This document shows, piece by piece, positions 52,772 to 63,309 of a stretch of 64,000 nucleotides of DNA; positions within the stretch are counted from its first letter, which is position 1, and every line of letters begins with the position of its first letter. The notes below the pieces were generated by a model. The model worked only from the letters and a program-made list of their open reading frames with translations. It was not told the DNA's origin and ran no database searches. The translations under genes were made by a program, and so were the position numbers. The DNA comes from CALOCN01 sp942491735 (GTDB taxonomy: Bacteria; Eisenbacteria; RBG-16-71-46; JABDJR01). The DNA lies in NCBI GenBank assembly GCA_942491735.1, contig CALOCN010000014.1, forward strand, positions 2,666,001 through 2,730,000, read 5' to 3'.

Positions 52772-55700
52772 ATGCGTAGCGAACTCGATCGAGTCCTCGG
52801 AGAGCTTCGCCAGCTCTCAACTTCCGAAGCCGAGAAGGGCGATCGGTTCGAGCGGTTGATGCTTCGTTTCCTGCGGGTCGCCCCTCAGTGGGCAACCAAG
52901 TTCAGCCATGTCTGGCTCTGGCGCGACTGGCCGGGCAACAGCGGCGAGGTTGACACCGGGATCGACCTCGTCGCCGAGCACGCCGACGGCTCTGGGTTCA
53001 CGGCGGTGCAATGCAAGTTCTACGCCGAGTCAACGTCGCTGACGCTCGAGGAGACCGGGACCTTCTTCGCCCGCTCGGGGAAACCCCCGTTCACCGAGCG
53101 GATGCTCATCGCGACGACCTCGAGCTGGTCTCCGCACCTTAGGAACGCGATCAAGGATCAGGACAAGCCGACGATCCAGCTGACGCTGCCTAACCTGGAG
53201 GATGCGGGTGTCGACTGGGCTACGTGGAAAGCCGATGGCTCCACGCCGCTAAGGCGGAAGACCCGCAAGCCCCTGCCGCACCAGACCGTCGCCATAGAGA
53301 AGGTCACCACGGGTTTCGCGAGCCACGATCGGGGCAAGCTCATCATGGCCTGCGGGACAGGGAAGACATTCGTCGGGCAACTCGTCGCGGAGCAGATGGC
53401 CGGTGGCTCCGGGCTTGTGCTCGTCCTCCTACCGTCGATATCGCTGTTGTCACAGACGGTCAAGGAGTGGGCGGCGTGGGCTTCGCTGCCCATGACCCCC
53501 TTTGCCGTCTGCTCGGACACCAAAGCCGGAGCGCGAGGCGATCAGGAGGACATCTCGCCTTACGATCTCGTGGTGCCCGCCACGACCGATCCTGCGGCGT
53601 TGGTCGAGAGCCTAGGCCGCTCCCCGGAGGGACATCTTCGCGTCATCTTCTCCACGTACCAATCAACGCCGGTCATCACCGAGGCCCAGGCCCTCGGCAT
53701 CGGCGACTTCGACCTCGTGATCTGCGACGAGGCCCACCGCACGACGGGCGTTACTCTCGCCAGTGAGGACGATTCCAACTTCACACGTGTTCACGACGAC
53801 ACCCAGGTCGCGGCGTCGAAGCGCCTCTACATGACAGCAACGCCCCGCGTGTACAGCGACGGTTCCAAGGCAAAGGCGACCGCCGAGGATGCTGTCCTCG
53901 CATCGATGGACGACGAAGCCACGTATGGGCCGGAGTTTCACCGGGTGGGATTCCGGGAAGCGGTCGACCGCGGGCTCCTGACCGATTATAGGGTGCTGGT
54001 CCTCGCCGTCGATGAGGCGTCGGTCTCTACCACCTTCCAGGACCTGATCTCTGACGAGAACCACGACCTCCGGCTTGAAGGTGCGGCCAAGATGGTCGGC
54101 TGCCTCAACGCGCTCACGAAGCGGAACGCGAAGGGGGAGGCGTTCTCCGCCAATGACACCGTACCGATGCAGACAGCACTCGCCTTCAACAACACGATCG
54201 CCCAGTCCAAGGAGTTCGCGACGCTTCTTAGCGAAGTCGGCGACCGCTACGACGCGGCCTTCGACGCGCTCGATGTCACGGTCGAGGTAGATCACGTCGA
54301 TGGCACCCACAACGCGCTCGAACGCGAACAGAGATTGTTGTGGCTCGCCGCGGACGCTGGCGACCACCACATTCGCGTCCTGTCGAACGCTCGGTGTCTG
54401 ACGGAGGGTGTGGACCTGCCGGCGCTCGACGCGGTGATCTTTCTCGAGCCCCGGAACTCGATGGTCGATGTCATCCAGGCCGTGGGCCGCGTGATGCGGC
54501 GCGACCCGTCTGGGCGCAAGAAGCTCGGGTACGTGATCCTGCCGATCGGCATTCCGGCGGGGATTACGCCGGAGGAGGCGCTGTCCGACAACAAGACCTA
54601 CCGGGTCGTCTGGCAGGTGCTCAACGCGCTGCGGTCCCACGACGAGCGACTGAACGCGGTCGTCAATCAGCTGGAGCTGAACGACGAGCCCCCGAGCATG
54701 ATCGACGTGCAGTACGGCGGCATGGGCGTCGTCGCGGAGTCGCCCGACCAGGAGTACGGCGCGCAGCTCGGCCTGGGCTTTCCGATCGGCGAAGTCACCG
54801 AGGCCATCTACGCCCAGCTGGTCAGGAAAGTCGGTACCCGCCACTACTGGGAGGACTGGGCGACCGATATCGCCGCCATTGCGGCCCGGCACGAGACCCG
54901 CATCCGCAGCATGGTCGAGGATCAGGGATCCGGCGTGGCGGCAGTCTTCGAGGTCTTCGTCGACGGGTTGCGAGCCAACCTGAACGACTCCATCACGACC
55001 GATGATGCCATCGGCATGCTATCGCAGCATCTGATCACCCGCCCGGTCTTCGAGGCCCTGTTCGAGGAGTACGACTTCATCGGCTCCAATCCGGTGTCGA
55101 TCGCCATGCAGGGCATGATCGACCGGCTTGACCAGCACGCCATCGACAAGGAAGTGGACACCCTCAACCGGTTCTACCGAGACGTGCGGATCCGCGCCGA
55201 GGGCATCGACAACGCCGAGGGCAAGCAACGAATCATCACTGAACTCTACGAGCGGTTCTTCGCCAAGGCGCTGCCCAAGACAGCCGACCAGCTCGGCATC
55301 GTCTACACCCCCCTCGAAGTCGTCGACTTCATTATCCACGCTGCGAACGACGCCCTGAAGCGGCATCTGGGATGCTCGCTGACGGACGAAGGCGTTCACA
55401 TTCTCGATCCCTTCACCGGCACAGGCACCTTCATCGTGCGCCTGCTGCAGTCGGGGTTGATCTCGCCGCACGACCTGGCTAGGAAGTACGTCACCGAGAT
55501 CCACGCCAACGAGATCCTGCTCCTGGCCTACTACATCGCCGCCATCAACATCGAGGCCACGTACCACGACCTCACTGCGGGCGACGGCAATGGGCCGTAC
55601 CAAGCGTTTCCGGGCATCGTCCTGACCGACACCTTCCAGATGGGGGAAAGCGGCAAGGGTAGCAGTGTTGATCTGTTCGGATCGAACAACAAGCGCGGCG

Positions 55701-57589
55701 ACCGCCAGCGGAGCCTCCCGATCCGCGTCATCTTTGGGAACCCGCCCTACTCGGCGGGTCAGTCGTCCGCCAACGACAACGCCCAGAACCTCAAGTACCC
55801 GGCGCTCGACGCACGGATCGGCAACACCTATGCCGCGCGCTCGACGGCGACATTAAAGAACAGCCTCTACGACAGCTACATCCGGGCCATTCGCTGGGCG
55901 TCGGATCGCGTCGCCGACAGTCCGGCCGGAGGGATTGTCGCCTACGTCTCGAATGGCGGCTATATTGACTCGAACGTCGCCGACGGTCTCCGGCTATCAC
56001 TCGCGGACGAGTTCCACCACCTCTACGTCTACAACCTACGTGGGAACCAGCGCACGGCGGGTGAGCGTTCCAGGCAAGAAGGCGGCAAGATCTTCGGGCA
56101 CGGTAGCCGGGCCACCGTGGCCATTCTGATTGCGATCCGTGAGCCGGGATCGGTACCGGCCGATAGGGCAAACCTCCAGTACCGCGACATCGGTGACTAC
56201 CTGACGCGGGCGCAGAAACTGACACAACTTCGTACGGACGCCGAAGCCGAGTCGACCCTCGATAAGGTGCCGTGGCGCGCCATCACACCCAATGACCACG
56301 GCGATTGGATCAACCAAAGGTCGGATCGGTTTTATGAGCTCCCTCCTCTGTGTGAGGCGGATGATCCGGAAAATCTCTTTGTACTCAGGACAAGTGGGTT
56401 GAAGACCAACCGCGATGCCTGGAACTACAACAGCAGTCGCACAAGGCTAATGACCAACCTGCGAAGCATGGTGGAGTTCTTCAATGCGGAGGCCGATCGG
56501 TTCGACCGTACCCATCCTGGGCAAACTGGCACAGTCAAGGCCAAGGCTCAAGTGGCCAAGGATTCTGTTGACCTCGACGAATCCAAGTTCAGTTGGGATC
56601 GCAGCGACTTTCAACGTGTCGCCAGCGGGAAACGCCTTGTCTTTGAAGAGCGAGCGGTGCATGAGGCCACATATCGCCCGTTCCAGCTGCAGCATGCCAC
56701 CGTAGCGCGCGAGTTGAACAACACCATCTACCAATTGCCCAGGATCTACCCGACATCAGGGTCTCGTACGTTGACGATCACCGTGACGGAGGCGGTGTCG
56801 CGCGTACGCTTCTCGGTTCTGATGGTTGATCACGTTCCAGACAGCAAAATCTACATCGATGCAGTCCACTGTTTTCCGCTCTGCACCTTCGCCCGGGGGG
56901 CACCGGCCGGCGGCCTGTTCGATGATCAGTCGCGTTCCGGCTGGTGTTCTAACGTCTCGTCGTGGGCTCTTGGCCGGTACCAGGAGCTCGACCCTGCTAT
57001 CACCGACAAGGACATCTTCTTCCACGTCTACGGTATCCTTCACTCTCCCCAGTACCGCGAGGCTTTCGCCGCCGACCTCAAGAAGTCCTTGCCGCGCATC
57101 CCACCCATGGCAACCGCAGAGGTGTTCTGGGCCTTCAGCAAGGCGGGACGCGAACTGGCCGACCTTCACCTGCGCTACGAGGATGTCGAGCCGTGGCCCG
57201 ATCTGGAAGTCGCGTTCGCTAAGGGATTCGCCCCGGACAACCCGGCGTCCTGGCGTGTAGAGAAGATGCGCTACCCGAAGGTCGTCGACCCGAAATCGAA
57301 GAAGAAGGTCGACGACAAGACCACTGTCGTCGTCAACAGCCGCATCACCGTCTCCGGCATCCCGGAGCGCGCCCAAGAGTACGTCCTTGGCTCCCGCTCC
57401 GCGATCGACTGGGTGCTCAATCAGTACCGGGTCAAGACCCACAAGAAGTCCGGCATCACCAACGATCCGAATGACTGGGGCCTCGAACACGACAAGCCGA
57501 GTTACATCTTCGATCTGCTCTGCTCGGTGGTCACCGTCTCCATGCGCACGCTCGACATCGTTGAGTCTCTGCCCGACCTCGATCTCTGA
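52772..57589 (+). CDS. Type ISP restriction-modification enzyme (nuclease-helicase-methyltransferase)
   Basis: 1605-aa single-chain restriction enzyme, counted from ATG 52772. Domains in order: an Mrr-like PD-(D/E)XK nuclease (D65 in DTGIDL, QCK 80-82); an SF2 helicase with Walker A ACGTGKT (193-199), DEAH (319-322), MTATPR and the QAVGRVMRR motif VI; a helical coupler; an N6-adenine methyltransferase with DPFTGTGTF (from about 879) and NPPY (about 990); and a target-recognition domain to the end (length like LlaGI/LlaBIII). It methylates one strand of an asymmetric site and cuts unmodified invading DNA after translocation. No separate specificity subunit is needed. Confidence 0.94.
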   Translation: MRSELDRVLGELRQLSTSEAEKGDRFERLMLRFLRVAPQWATKFSHVWLWRDWPGNSGEVDTGIDLVAEHADGSGFTAVQCKFYAESTSLTLEETGTFFARSGKPPFTERMLIATTSSWSPHLRNAIKDQDKPTIQLTLPNLEDAGVDWATWKADGSTPLRRKTRKPLPHQTVAIEKVTTGFASHDRGKLIMACGTGKTFVGQLVAEQMAGGSGLVLVLLPSISLLSQTVKEWAAWASLPMTPFAVCSDTKAGARGDQEDISPYDLVVPATTDPAALVESLGRSPEGHLRVIFSTYQSTPVITEAQALGIGDFDLVICDEAHRTTGVTLASEDDSNFTRVHDDTQVAASKRLYMTATPRVYSDGSKAKATAEDAVLASMDDEATYGPEFHRVGFREAVDRGLLTDYRVLVLAVDEASVSTTFQDLISDENHDLRLEGAAKMVGCLNALTKRNAKGEAFSANDTVPMQTALAFNNTIAQSKEFATLLSEVGDRYDAAFDALDVTVEVDHVDGTHNALEREQRLLWLAADAGDHHIRVLSNARCLTEGVDLPALDAVIFLEPRNSMVDVIQAVGRVMRRDPSGRKKLGYVILPIGIPAGITPEEALSDNKTYRVVWQVLNALRSHDERLNAVVNQLELNDEPPSMIDVQYGGMGVVAESPDQEYGAQLGLGFPIGEVTEAIYAQLVRKVGTRHYWEDWATDIAAIAARHETRIRSMVEDQGSGVAAVFEVFVDGLRANLNDSITTDDAIGMLSQHLITRPVFEALFEEYDFIGSNPVSIAMQGMIDRLDQHAIDKEVDTLNRFYRDVRIRAEGIDNAEGKQRIITELYERFFAKALPKTADQLGIVYTPLEVVDFIIHAANDALKRHLGCSLTDEGVHILDPFTGTGTFIVRLLQSGLISPHDLARKYVTEIHANEILLLAYYIAAINIEATYHDLTAGDGNGPYQAFPGIVLTDTFQMGESGKGSSVDLFGSNNKRGDRQRSLPIRVIFGNPPYSAGQSSANDNAQNLKYPALDARIGNTYAARSTATLKNSLYDSYIRAIRWASDRVADSPAGGIVAYVSNGGYIDSNVADGLRLSLADEFHHLYVYNLRGNQRTAGERSRQEGGKIFGHGSRATVAILIAIREPGSVPADRANLQYRDIGDYLTRAQKLTQLRTDAEAESTLDKVPWRAITPNDHGDWINQRSDRFYELPPLCEADDPENLFVLRTSGLKTNRDAWNYNSSRTRLMTNLRSMVEFFNAEADRFDRTHPGQTGTVKAKAQVAKDSVDLDESKFSWDRSDFQRVASGKRLVFEERAVHEATYRPFQLQHATVARELNNTIYQLPRIYPTSGSRTLTITVTEAVSRVRFSVLMVDHVPDSKIYIDAVHCFPLCTFARGAPAGGLFDDQSRSGWCSNVSSWALGRYQELDPAITDKDIFFHVYGILHSPQYREAFAADLKKSLPRIPPMATAEVFWAFSKAGRELADLHLRYEDVEPWPDLEVAFAKGFAPDNPASWRVEKMRYPKVVDPKSKKKVDDKTTVVVNSRITVSGIPERAQEYVLGSRSAIDWVLNQYRVKTHKKSGITNDPNDWGLEHDKPSYIFDLLCSVVTVSMRTLDIVESLPDLDL

Positions 57590-57651
57590 CCCTCGATGGT
57601 TGCTTTCGCTATCCCTGAATTCGCTAAGTAGTGCGTGTACCTACTTCGCCC

Positions 57652-57942
57652 AAGTAGGGACAAACCTCTCGCAACCTGTAGGTTCCGAGAGCCTGCGCTC
57701 CAGTTGGGCGGGGCTATAACGTGTTGCTACAAGGCACTTACGAGATCGGCCAAATCCGGTAGGTACATACGGAACCCTGCTGCGGGGGCGCGGCGAAGTA
57801 GGGCCGAACTCTCGCAACCCTTGGAGCTTGGCCGCCGATTGCATCGTCGCGGGGGTGGTGCAGGCGTCTTGGATTTCGGGAGTTCCGCATCCGTCGCAAC
57901 GCAGGGTCCAGCCGTGCGTTCCGGCCAAGGCGGGTATCTCAC
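57652..57942 (+). repeat. Dispersed non-coding repeat, right copy flanking the island
   Basis: Right-hand copy of the 21485-21769 repeat, same orientation, roughly 80-85 percent identical by eye with long identical blocks (GGTGGTGCAGGCGTCTTGGA; CATCCGTCGCAACGCAGGGT). Its central palindrome has decayed (TACGAGAT...ATCCGGTA). It lies 62 bases after the type ISP stop. Nothing else is seen in 57590-58159. Confidence 0.85.
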
Positions 57943-58159
57943 ATGCCACGCCTGGTCGTGAGCCACGGGGGGGGCCGCCTTGATTCACATCCTCCAACTA
58001 GTGATGGGTAGGCATGTTGGCCGAAAGGCATTGCTTGCCTCTCACTCGGGGTGTATGAATCAATTGAGTCGGCTCTTGAAGGCCACCCCTCACCCAGACG
58101 CAACACCCTACGGGTCTTCAGCGCCCTCACCTACGCCCCACCGGGCAGTGAGGAATCCC

Positions 58160-58850
58160 ATGCGTCATTGCGCTCTGATCTTGATCGCAGGAGTGGCCCT
58201 ATTTGCCGCCTTGGTCACACCAACCGAAGCGGAAGTCATACGCCATCAGATTCGCTTCGATACAAGCGAACTTCGGCTCGAAGAGATAGCCGGGGAGACG
58301 CGCCTGACCCTGGGCAATCGAACCCCATCCGCCGAGGCAGACTACCCGGGCCTCGTCTACTGGATTGACCTACCGGATAACGAGGTCGCGTCGCGTGTCG
58401 AGCTGACCAATGTTCGTTGGGAGCAGATGGATGGGACCTACGGACCGGCGCTCCCCCAGGCAAAATGGGGGCCACCCTCTTTGGGCTCACACTACTCGGG
58501 ACGGCTGCGAGGCCGGGACCTTCTAGTCGTAGACGTGACACCCGTCCAAGGGCGCCAGGGGAAGCTGCGCCGCTTGGTCTCGGCGACTCTCGTTGTGGAG
58601 ACTGAACCACGGGTTACTTGGAGTAATCGCTTGGAGGTCCGGCGGGAGTCTCCCGGTGGGCTGAGGCTTACAAAGCAGCTGCACACCACTCCCTTGCCCT
58701 CGTCTACATCCCCCCGCGCGCGCACATTGGCCCCAGCCATCAATAGCGGTGCGCCCTTCGCCCCAACGTTTCGCCCGACCGTTGATGGCTCGCCCGTCGA
58801 GATGGTGATTCTCACGGATTCCACGCAGGCACCTGAGTATCAACGCCTAG
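58160..58850 (+). pseudogene. C25-family (gingipain-like) peptidase, N-terminal segment
   Basis: The ATG at 58160 gives a signal peptide (MRHCALILIAGVALFAALVTPTEA), then a gingipain-type propeptide (YPGLVYWIDLPDNEVASRVELTNV...LVVDVTPVQGRQGKLRRLVSATLVV). The catalytic region begins with EMVILTDSTQAPEYQRL, where the IS1182-like element is inserted. Removing the element and one CTAG continues as ADFKTSIGVPTVVRT. FCB-group C25 proteases are secreted cysteine endopeptidases. Confidence 0.9.
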
Positions 58851-60405
58851 GAGCCTGTGCCGTAGGAGTTCAAACAGGGTAAGTTCCCCATCCGAACTGG
58901 CTTTTCGGCTTGATTGAGATTCAATGACTGCGGATTTGTCGATGGCTCGTCGGGTTTCGGGCGCATGACCCGGGGGCCGTGGCGTCGTGTTTGCTCGACG
59001 CTCACGCTTGCCGAAGCGTTTCCGCTCGCCATCCCCTTATTCCCATGCCATAAGGTGATTCATCCGCTTCAAGTTCATCGCCAGACACACCAACTTCCAT
59101 TCCCCTCCGACCTTCTGGAGACCCCGCAAACTGAACGAACGAAAGCCCATCACCGACTTGATCCAGCCGAAGGGCGGCTCGGCAATGTACTTTCGCTTGC
59201 GGTACGTCTCCTTGCCTCGCTTGGTCTTCATCTTCCGCTGCATCTGACTCCGGTACGTACTCGTCGGCTTCTCGTCCTTCGCCTGTTCACCCCGTCCCAT
59301 CGCGACATACCCATCGATCCCCCGACGTGCCACCGACCGTAGGTTGGTCTCCGACGCGTAACCAGCATCCGCCAGCATCTTCCTCGGGGTCCCCTTCGTG
59401 TTCCTTCGCACCTGGTCCAGCATCGGCCGTAGCTGACCCGCGTCCGACGCCGATTGCGTCACCTCCGCCGCCACGATCACCTGAGCCTTCCCATCCACCG
59501 CGATCTGGGCGTTGTAGCATTGCTCGAACCCCTTACCACTCTTCATGATCCGACTCTCCGGATCCGTGAAGTTCTCCTGCGCCGTTCCCTTCGGCACGCC
59601 ATACTCTCGCTGGTAGGGACGCCCTCCTCCCTTTGGCTTCTGATCATCATCCTTGTCCCGCCCGCGCTCCCGGTCCGACTCCGCCTGCCTCGCCTCCAGC
59701 CGGGCCTTCGCTGCCTGGATCGTCTCCAACCGGTCCCGACGACGCGAAAGTTCCTCCGGCAACTCCTCCCCCGTGCGGTCTCGACCAAACTTCCGATCTT
59801 CCCGCTCATCCACCTTCCGCGCGCGACGCGTCAGATCCCGGATCTCCTGTCTCAGACGCTTCTCCTCCTTCTGCATCCGCTCGTAGCTCATCGCCTTGTG
59901 CTTGCTCGCGTTCGCCTTCACCTTCGACCCGTCGATCGCCACCGTCCCAAGCTTCACCATCCCTACCTCTTGCGCGATCCGCAGCACCTGCACGAAAATC
60001 GACTCGAAATCCTCCAGGTGACGCTTGCGAAACTCCGATATCGTCCGGTGCGCAGGAAAGTTCCCCGCCGACAACACCCGGAAGGCAACATCCTCGTACA
60101 GCTTCCGAGCAATCCCACGGGACGAGAACACCCCGGTCGCGTATCCGTAGATCAACACCTTCAGCATCATCGACGGCTCGTACGGCTGTTTGCGACGGCC
60201 GTCTCCATCGTACGGAGCGTAGAATGACCGGAGGTTCAGCGCATCCACCGTGTCCGACACGAAGTATGCCAAGTGATCCTCGGCCAGCCAATCGCGGGGA
60301 TCCGGGGGTAATAGAAAAGCTTGCGTCGGATGATAAGGACGAAATGACGTGCTCATGCACAGCACTCTACAATACCTTCAAGCCTGTGTTCTACGGCGCA
60401 AGCTC
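58851..60405 (-). mobile_element. IS1182-like insertion sequence
   Basis: 1555-bp element. The ends are GAGCCTGTGCCGTAG (58851 on) and the complement of CTACGGCGCAAGCTC (to 60405), 13 of 15 bases matching. It is bounded by a 4-base direct CTAG (58847-58850 and 60406-60409). One intact transposase on the minus strand fills it. It sits inside the C25 peptidase gene. Confidence 0.9.
59037..60356 (-). CDS. IS1182-family transposase
   Basis: 439-aa DDE transposase. FRPYHPTQAFLLPPDPRDWLAEDHLAYFV is the conserved IS1182 N-terminus; TVAIDGSKVKANASK carries the first catalytic Asp and MLADAGYASETNL the second; the last acidic residue is in the C-terminal KYIAEPPFGWIKSVMGFR block. A long charged coiled-coil insert lies between. 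The frame is full-length, so the element may still be active. Confidence 0.93.
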   Translation of the reverse strand: MSTSFRPYHPTQAFLLPPDPRDWLAEDHLAYFVSDTVDALNLRSFYAPYDGDGRRKQPYEPSMMLKVLIYGYATGVFSSRGIARKLYEDVAFRVLSAGNFPAHRTISEFRKRHLEDFESIFVQVLRIAQEVGMVKLGTVAIDGSKVKANASKHKAMSYERMQKEEKRLRQEIRDLTRRARKVDEREDRKFGRDRTGEELPEELSRRRDRLETIQAAKARLEARQAESDRERGRDKDDDQKPKGGGRPYQREYGVPKGTAQENFTDPESRIMKSGKGFEQCYNAQIAVDGKAQVIVAAEVTQSASDAGQLRPMLDQVRRNTKGTPRKMLADAGYASETNLRSVARRGIDGYVAMGRGEQAKDEKPTSTYRSQMQRKMKTKRGKETYRKRKYIAEPPFGWIKSVMGFRSFSLRGLQKVGGEWKLVCLAMNLKRMNHLMAWE

Positions 60406-61960
60406 CTAGCGGATTTCAAGACTTCGATTGGTGTACCTACTGTCGTACGGACGATTGAGTGGGTCTTAGCGAACTATCCTCGCGAGTTCGACGTACCGGC
60501 GACCATTCGCAAGTTCATCGCCGATGCTGCCAGTCACTGGGGCACGGTCTATGTCCTTCTTGGGGCCGACACTGAGATCATCCCGACTCGCCTGGCCGTC
60601 CCCAACCCGTACAGCGATGAGAGTGATCAGATTGTCACGGACTATTACTACTCTTGCCTTGACGGAAACTGGAACGGAGACGGCGACCATCTATTTGGTG
60701 AGAAGTACATTGCCAACAGTTTGCCTGGCGATGATGTAGACCTGCTTCCCGACGTGTTCATTGGACGGCTACCAAGCACAACCACAGCCGAGGCGGAGCT
60801 GCTCGTCGATAAAGTACTCGACTACGTGCGCATCCCACCCCTCACAGAATTCGCAACGCAAGCCCTGATGCTCGGGGAAGTTATCGACCCGCAGCATTAT
60901 ACCCCCGGGGCCGATAGCGTCTGGCTCGACGGAGCATTGATTGCAGAGGATGCACGGCTTCAGATATCACTTCCGTTCGAAGTAGACCTGGTACGCCTGT
61001 ATGAGAACTACCCGGACTGGTCCGGGTCTCTCCCGGAGTCTTTGGAGTCTGTCCAGGCCAAGGTGAATCTCGGCTTCAACCTGATCCACCATGTGGGACA
61101 TGGCTTCGTCAACACAATGTCCGTGGGGCTCAACTCGTCCACCCTAGTGAACAGCACGGTCCTTGGGTTCACCAATTCGAACCAGGGCGTCGTCTATGCG
61201 GCTACCTGTGCAGCCGCAACGATCACACAGAACTGCATCGCAGAGGCATGGGTTCTCAATGAGGAGGGCGGAGCGGTAGGCGTAATCGCGGCCTCCCATC
61301 TTAATGCGGTTGTCTCCGGGTGGGACTATCAGAAGGAGTGGTTTGCTCAGATCTTCCAGGAAGGCAATGGCCATCTTGGGACGGCGACTGCATTGGCACG
61401 AGTCAATTTGGTCCCTAGAGCAGAGTACTCAACGATCTACCGCGAGACCCTGTTTGGGCAGACGCTAGTCGGTGATCCTGAGATGTGGTTCTACACTGAA
61501 GATCCCGAATCTCTTGTCGTCTCCATTGACGGGTCCGCTCTCACGCTGGGGCAGGATACACTAGGAGTGAGTGTTACCCGCGACGGGAGCCCCGCGGACT
61601 CCTTCCGCGTGTGTGCGTTCAAAGACGGTGATGCCTATGCCGTAGGGTGGACCGACGCCAATGGTGATGTGACTCTCGCCTTTGACCCCGACACAACCGG
61701 CAGTTTCACTATCGGTGTGTGGGGGCCAAACAGCATTCCCAATCTAGATACGCTCGACGTTATCGCCCCATTTGGGCCACACCTCTACGTAAGCGCGCAA
61801 GCGATCGATGATGACTCATCCGGTCCATCCAACGGCAACAACAACGGGGAGATTGATTCTGGGGAGACCGTTGAGCTGTCCCTGACCCTCTCGAATGAAG
61901 GTGGCTCGACAGCCACGAGCGTACAGGCACGTCTTGAGTGCGCCCACTGGGGTGTATCGG
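60406..61960 (+). pseudogene. C25-family peptidase, catalytic segment
   Basis: Continuation of the peptidase, starting in frame at LADFKTSIGVPTVVRTIEW. It contains the catalytic histidine in HHVGHGFVN (about 61085-61110) and the nucleophile cysteine in YAATCAAATI (about 61200), then FGQTLVGDPEMWFY and an Ig-like domain (DGSALTLGQDTLGVSVTRDG). The element at 61961 cuts it after CAHWGVS. Confidence 0.92.
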
Positions 61961-63309
61961 GATAAAGCAACATCGTTTCTGTAAATTCTGCGGGCCATCT
62001 CAGTCTCCCCCGATGGCGAGATAGACTTTTCCGGTTTCCCACTCCTCACTGATCTCCATGAGCAGGGCGCTGACGAGGCGGAGTAGGGATGCCTCGTTGG
62101 GGAACAACGTCGCAACGCGTGTGCGCCGCTTCAGTTCCTTGTTCACCCGTTCCAGCCCGTTGGTTGTCCGCAGACGTTTCCGCGCCGTTTCTGTCAAGTG
62201 CAACGCGGGGTCGAAGACCGTCAGGCCTTCCGGAACGTTCTCCTCCATCCAGGTCGCCAAGGCAGGTGCCGTCTCGCGGTACTTGGTCACGACCTGGCTC
62301 AGCCGTTCCCTTGCCGAGACTTGGTCCGGGGCATTGAAGACCGACCGCAGGTCCGCAGCGACCCCACTCCGCATCGCCACCTTGGGAACATACCGCGTCG
62401 CGTTCTGCTGCAGATGAAACTGGCAACGGTTCCACTTCACACCCGTCATCCGTGACTTCAACGCCGCCCGAAGTCCCTTGTGATCATCGGTCGTGATCAA
62501 CTGCACTCCGTGCAGACCCCGGTCCTGAAGCTGCTCCAGGAACTGCCGCCAATGAACCTCTGCCTCACTCAGGGAGACGCTGACTCCCAGAATACACCGC
62601 CGGCCATCTTCCGCCCGGATCCCTTTGGCAATCAGCACCGCCGCATCCACCACGCTTCCACCGTGACGCACTTTCTCGTACCGTGCATCCAGCATCAGAT
62701 ACCGCATCTCGCCCAAGGGCCGTTCGCGCCATGATGCCAGCTCTTCATCCAACAGTTGGGCTGCCCGGCTGACCTCCGTGGAACTCACTTCGAACCCGCA
62801 CAGCTGCTCCGTGATCGCCTTCACCTTCCGGGTTGAGACGCCCTGTAAATACATCTCCGCCACTGCCAGCTTCAATGCACGCTCGCTGCGCAGGCCTCGC
62901 TCCAACGATTGAGGGTAAAACCCCTCTTCCGACTCGCGCACCTGCGGAATCTGGAGCTTTAGCTCACCCACACGGCTCCTTACCGTCTTCGGCTTGAACC
63001 CGTTGGCATACCCACGCCTCTCGGGCGTCCGCTCGTAAGCCTGGGCCCCCAGAAACCTGCTCCGCTCCACCTTCACCGCCTCATTGAAGAGGATCTCCAG
63101 CGCTTGGGCCATCCCTTCCAGTCCACTCTCGACCAAGGCTTCCAACGCTCCCTGAATCGGCGTACTATCTGCCTCGTGGGTCATGTCGCTTGCTCTCCTT
63201 GTTGTTGGTTAGACTCACCAACAGGGGACACGACATGGCCCGCAATTTCAACCGCCTCCTACAGGAGGCCCTCAGTCAAATGAATTTACAGAACAGAGGC
63301 TGCACTACC
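61961..63309 (-). mobile_element. IS256-like insertion sequence
   Basis: 1349-bp element with imperfect 28-base inverted ends (21 of 28 matching; both contain TTCTGTAAATTC) and an 8-base target duplication TGTATCGG at 61953-61960 and 63310-63317. It holds one full transposase on the minus strand. Inserted into the C25 peptidase gene. Confidence 0.93.
62000..63184 (-). CDS. IS256-family mutator transposase
   Basis: 394-aa transposase. Landmarks are FLGAQAYERTPERRGYANGFKPKTV, the YLMLDARYEKVR block with the first catalytic Asp, the second Asp in QLITTDDHKGLRAAL, the mutator signature RCQFHLQQNA, and the C-terminal Glu in NGLERVNKELKRRTRVATLFPN. Complete length for the family. Confidence 0.95.
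   Translation of the reverse strand: MTHEADSTPIQGALEALVESGLEGMAQALEILFNEAVKVERSRFLGAQAYERTPERRGYANGFKPKTVRSRVGELKLQIPQVRESEEGFYPQSLERGLRSERALKLAVAEMYLQGVSTRKVKAITEQLCGFEVSSTEVSRAAQLLDEELASWRERPLGEMRYLMLDARYEKVRHGGSVVDAAVLIAKGIRAEDGRRCILGVSVSLSEAEVHWRQFLEQLQDRGLHGVQLITTDDHKGLRAALKSRMTGVKWNRCQFHLQQNATRYVPKVAMRSGVAADLRSVFNAPDQVSARERLSQVVTKYRETAPALATWMEENVPEGLTVFDPALHLTETARKRLRTTNGLERVNKELKRRTRVATLFPNEASLLRLVSALLMEISEEWETGKVYLAIGGD

Noticed and set aside
21485..57942. Integron attC array explanation for the repeats
   Set aside because: No IntI-type integrase with its extra helix is present, and I could not find attC R'/R'' boxes (GTTRRRY pairs) around the cargo genes.
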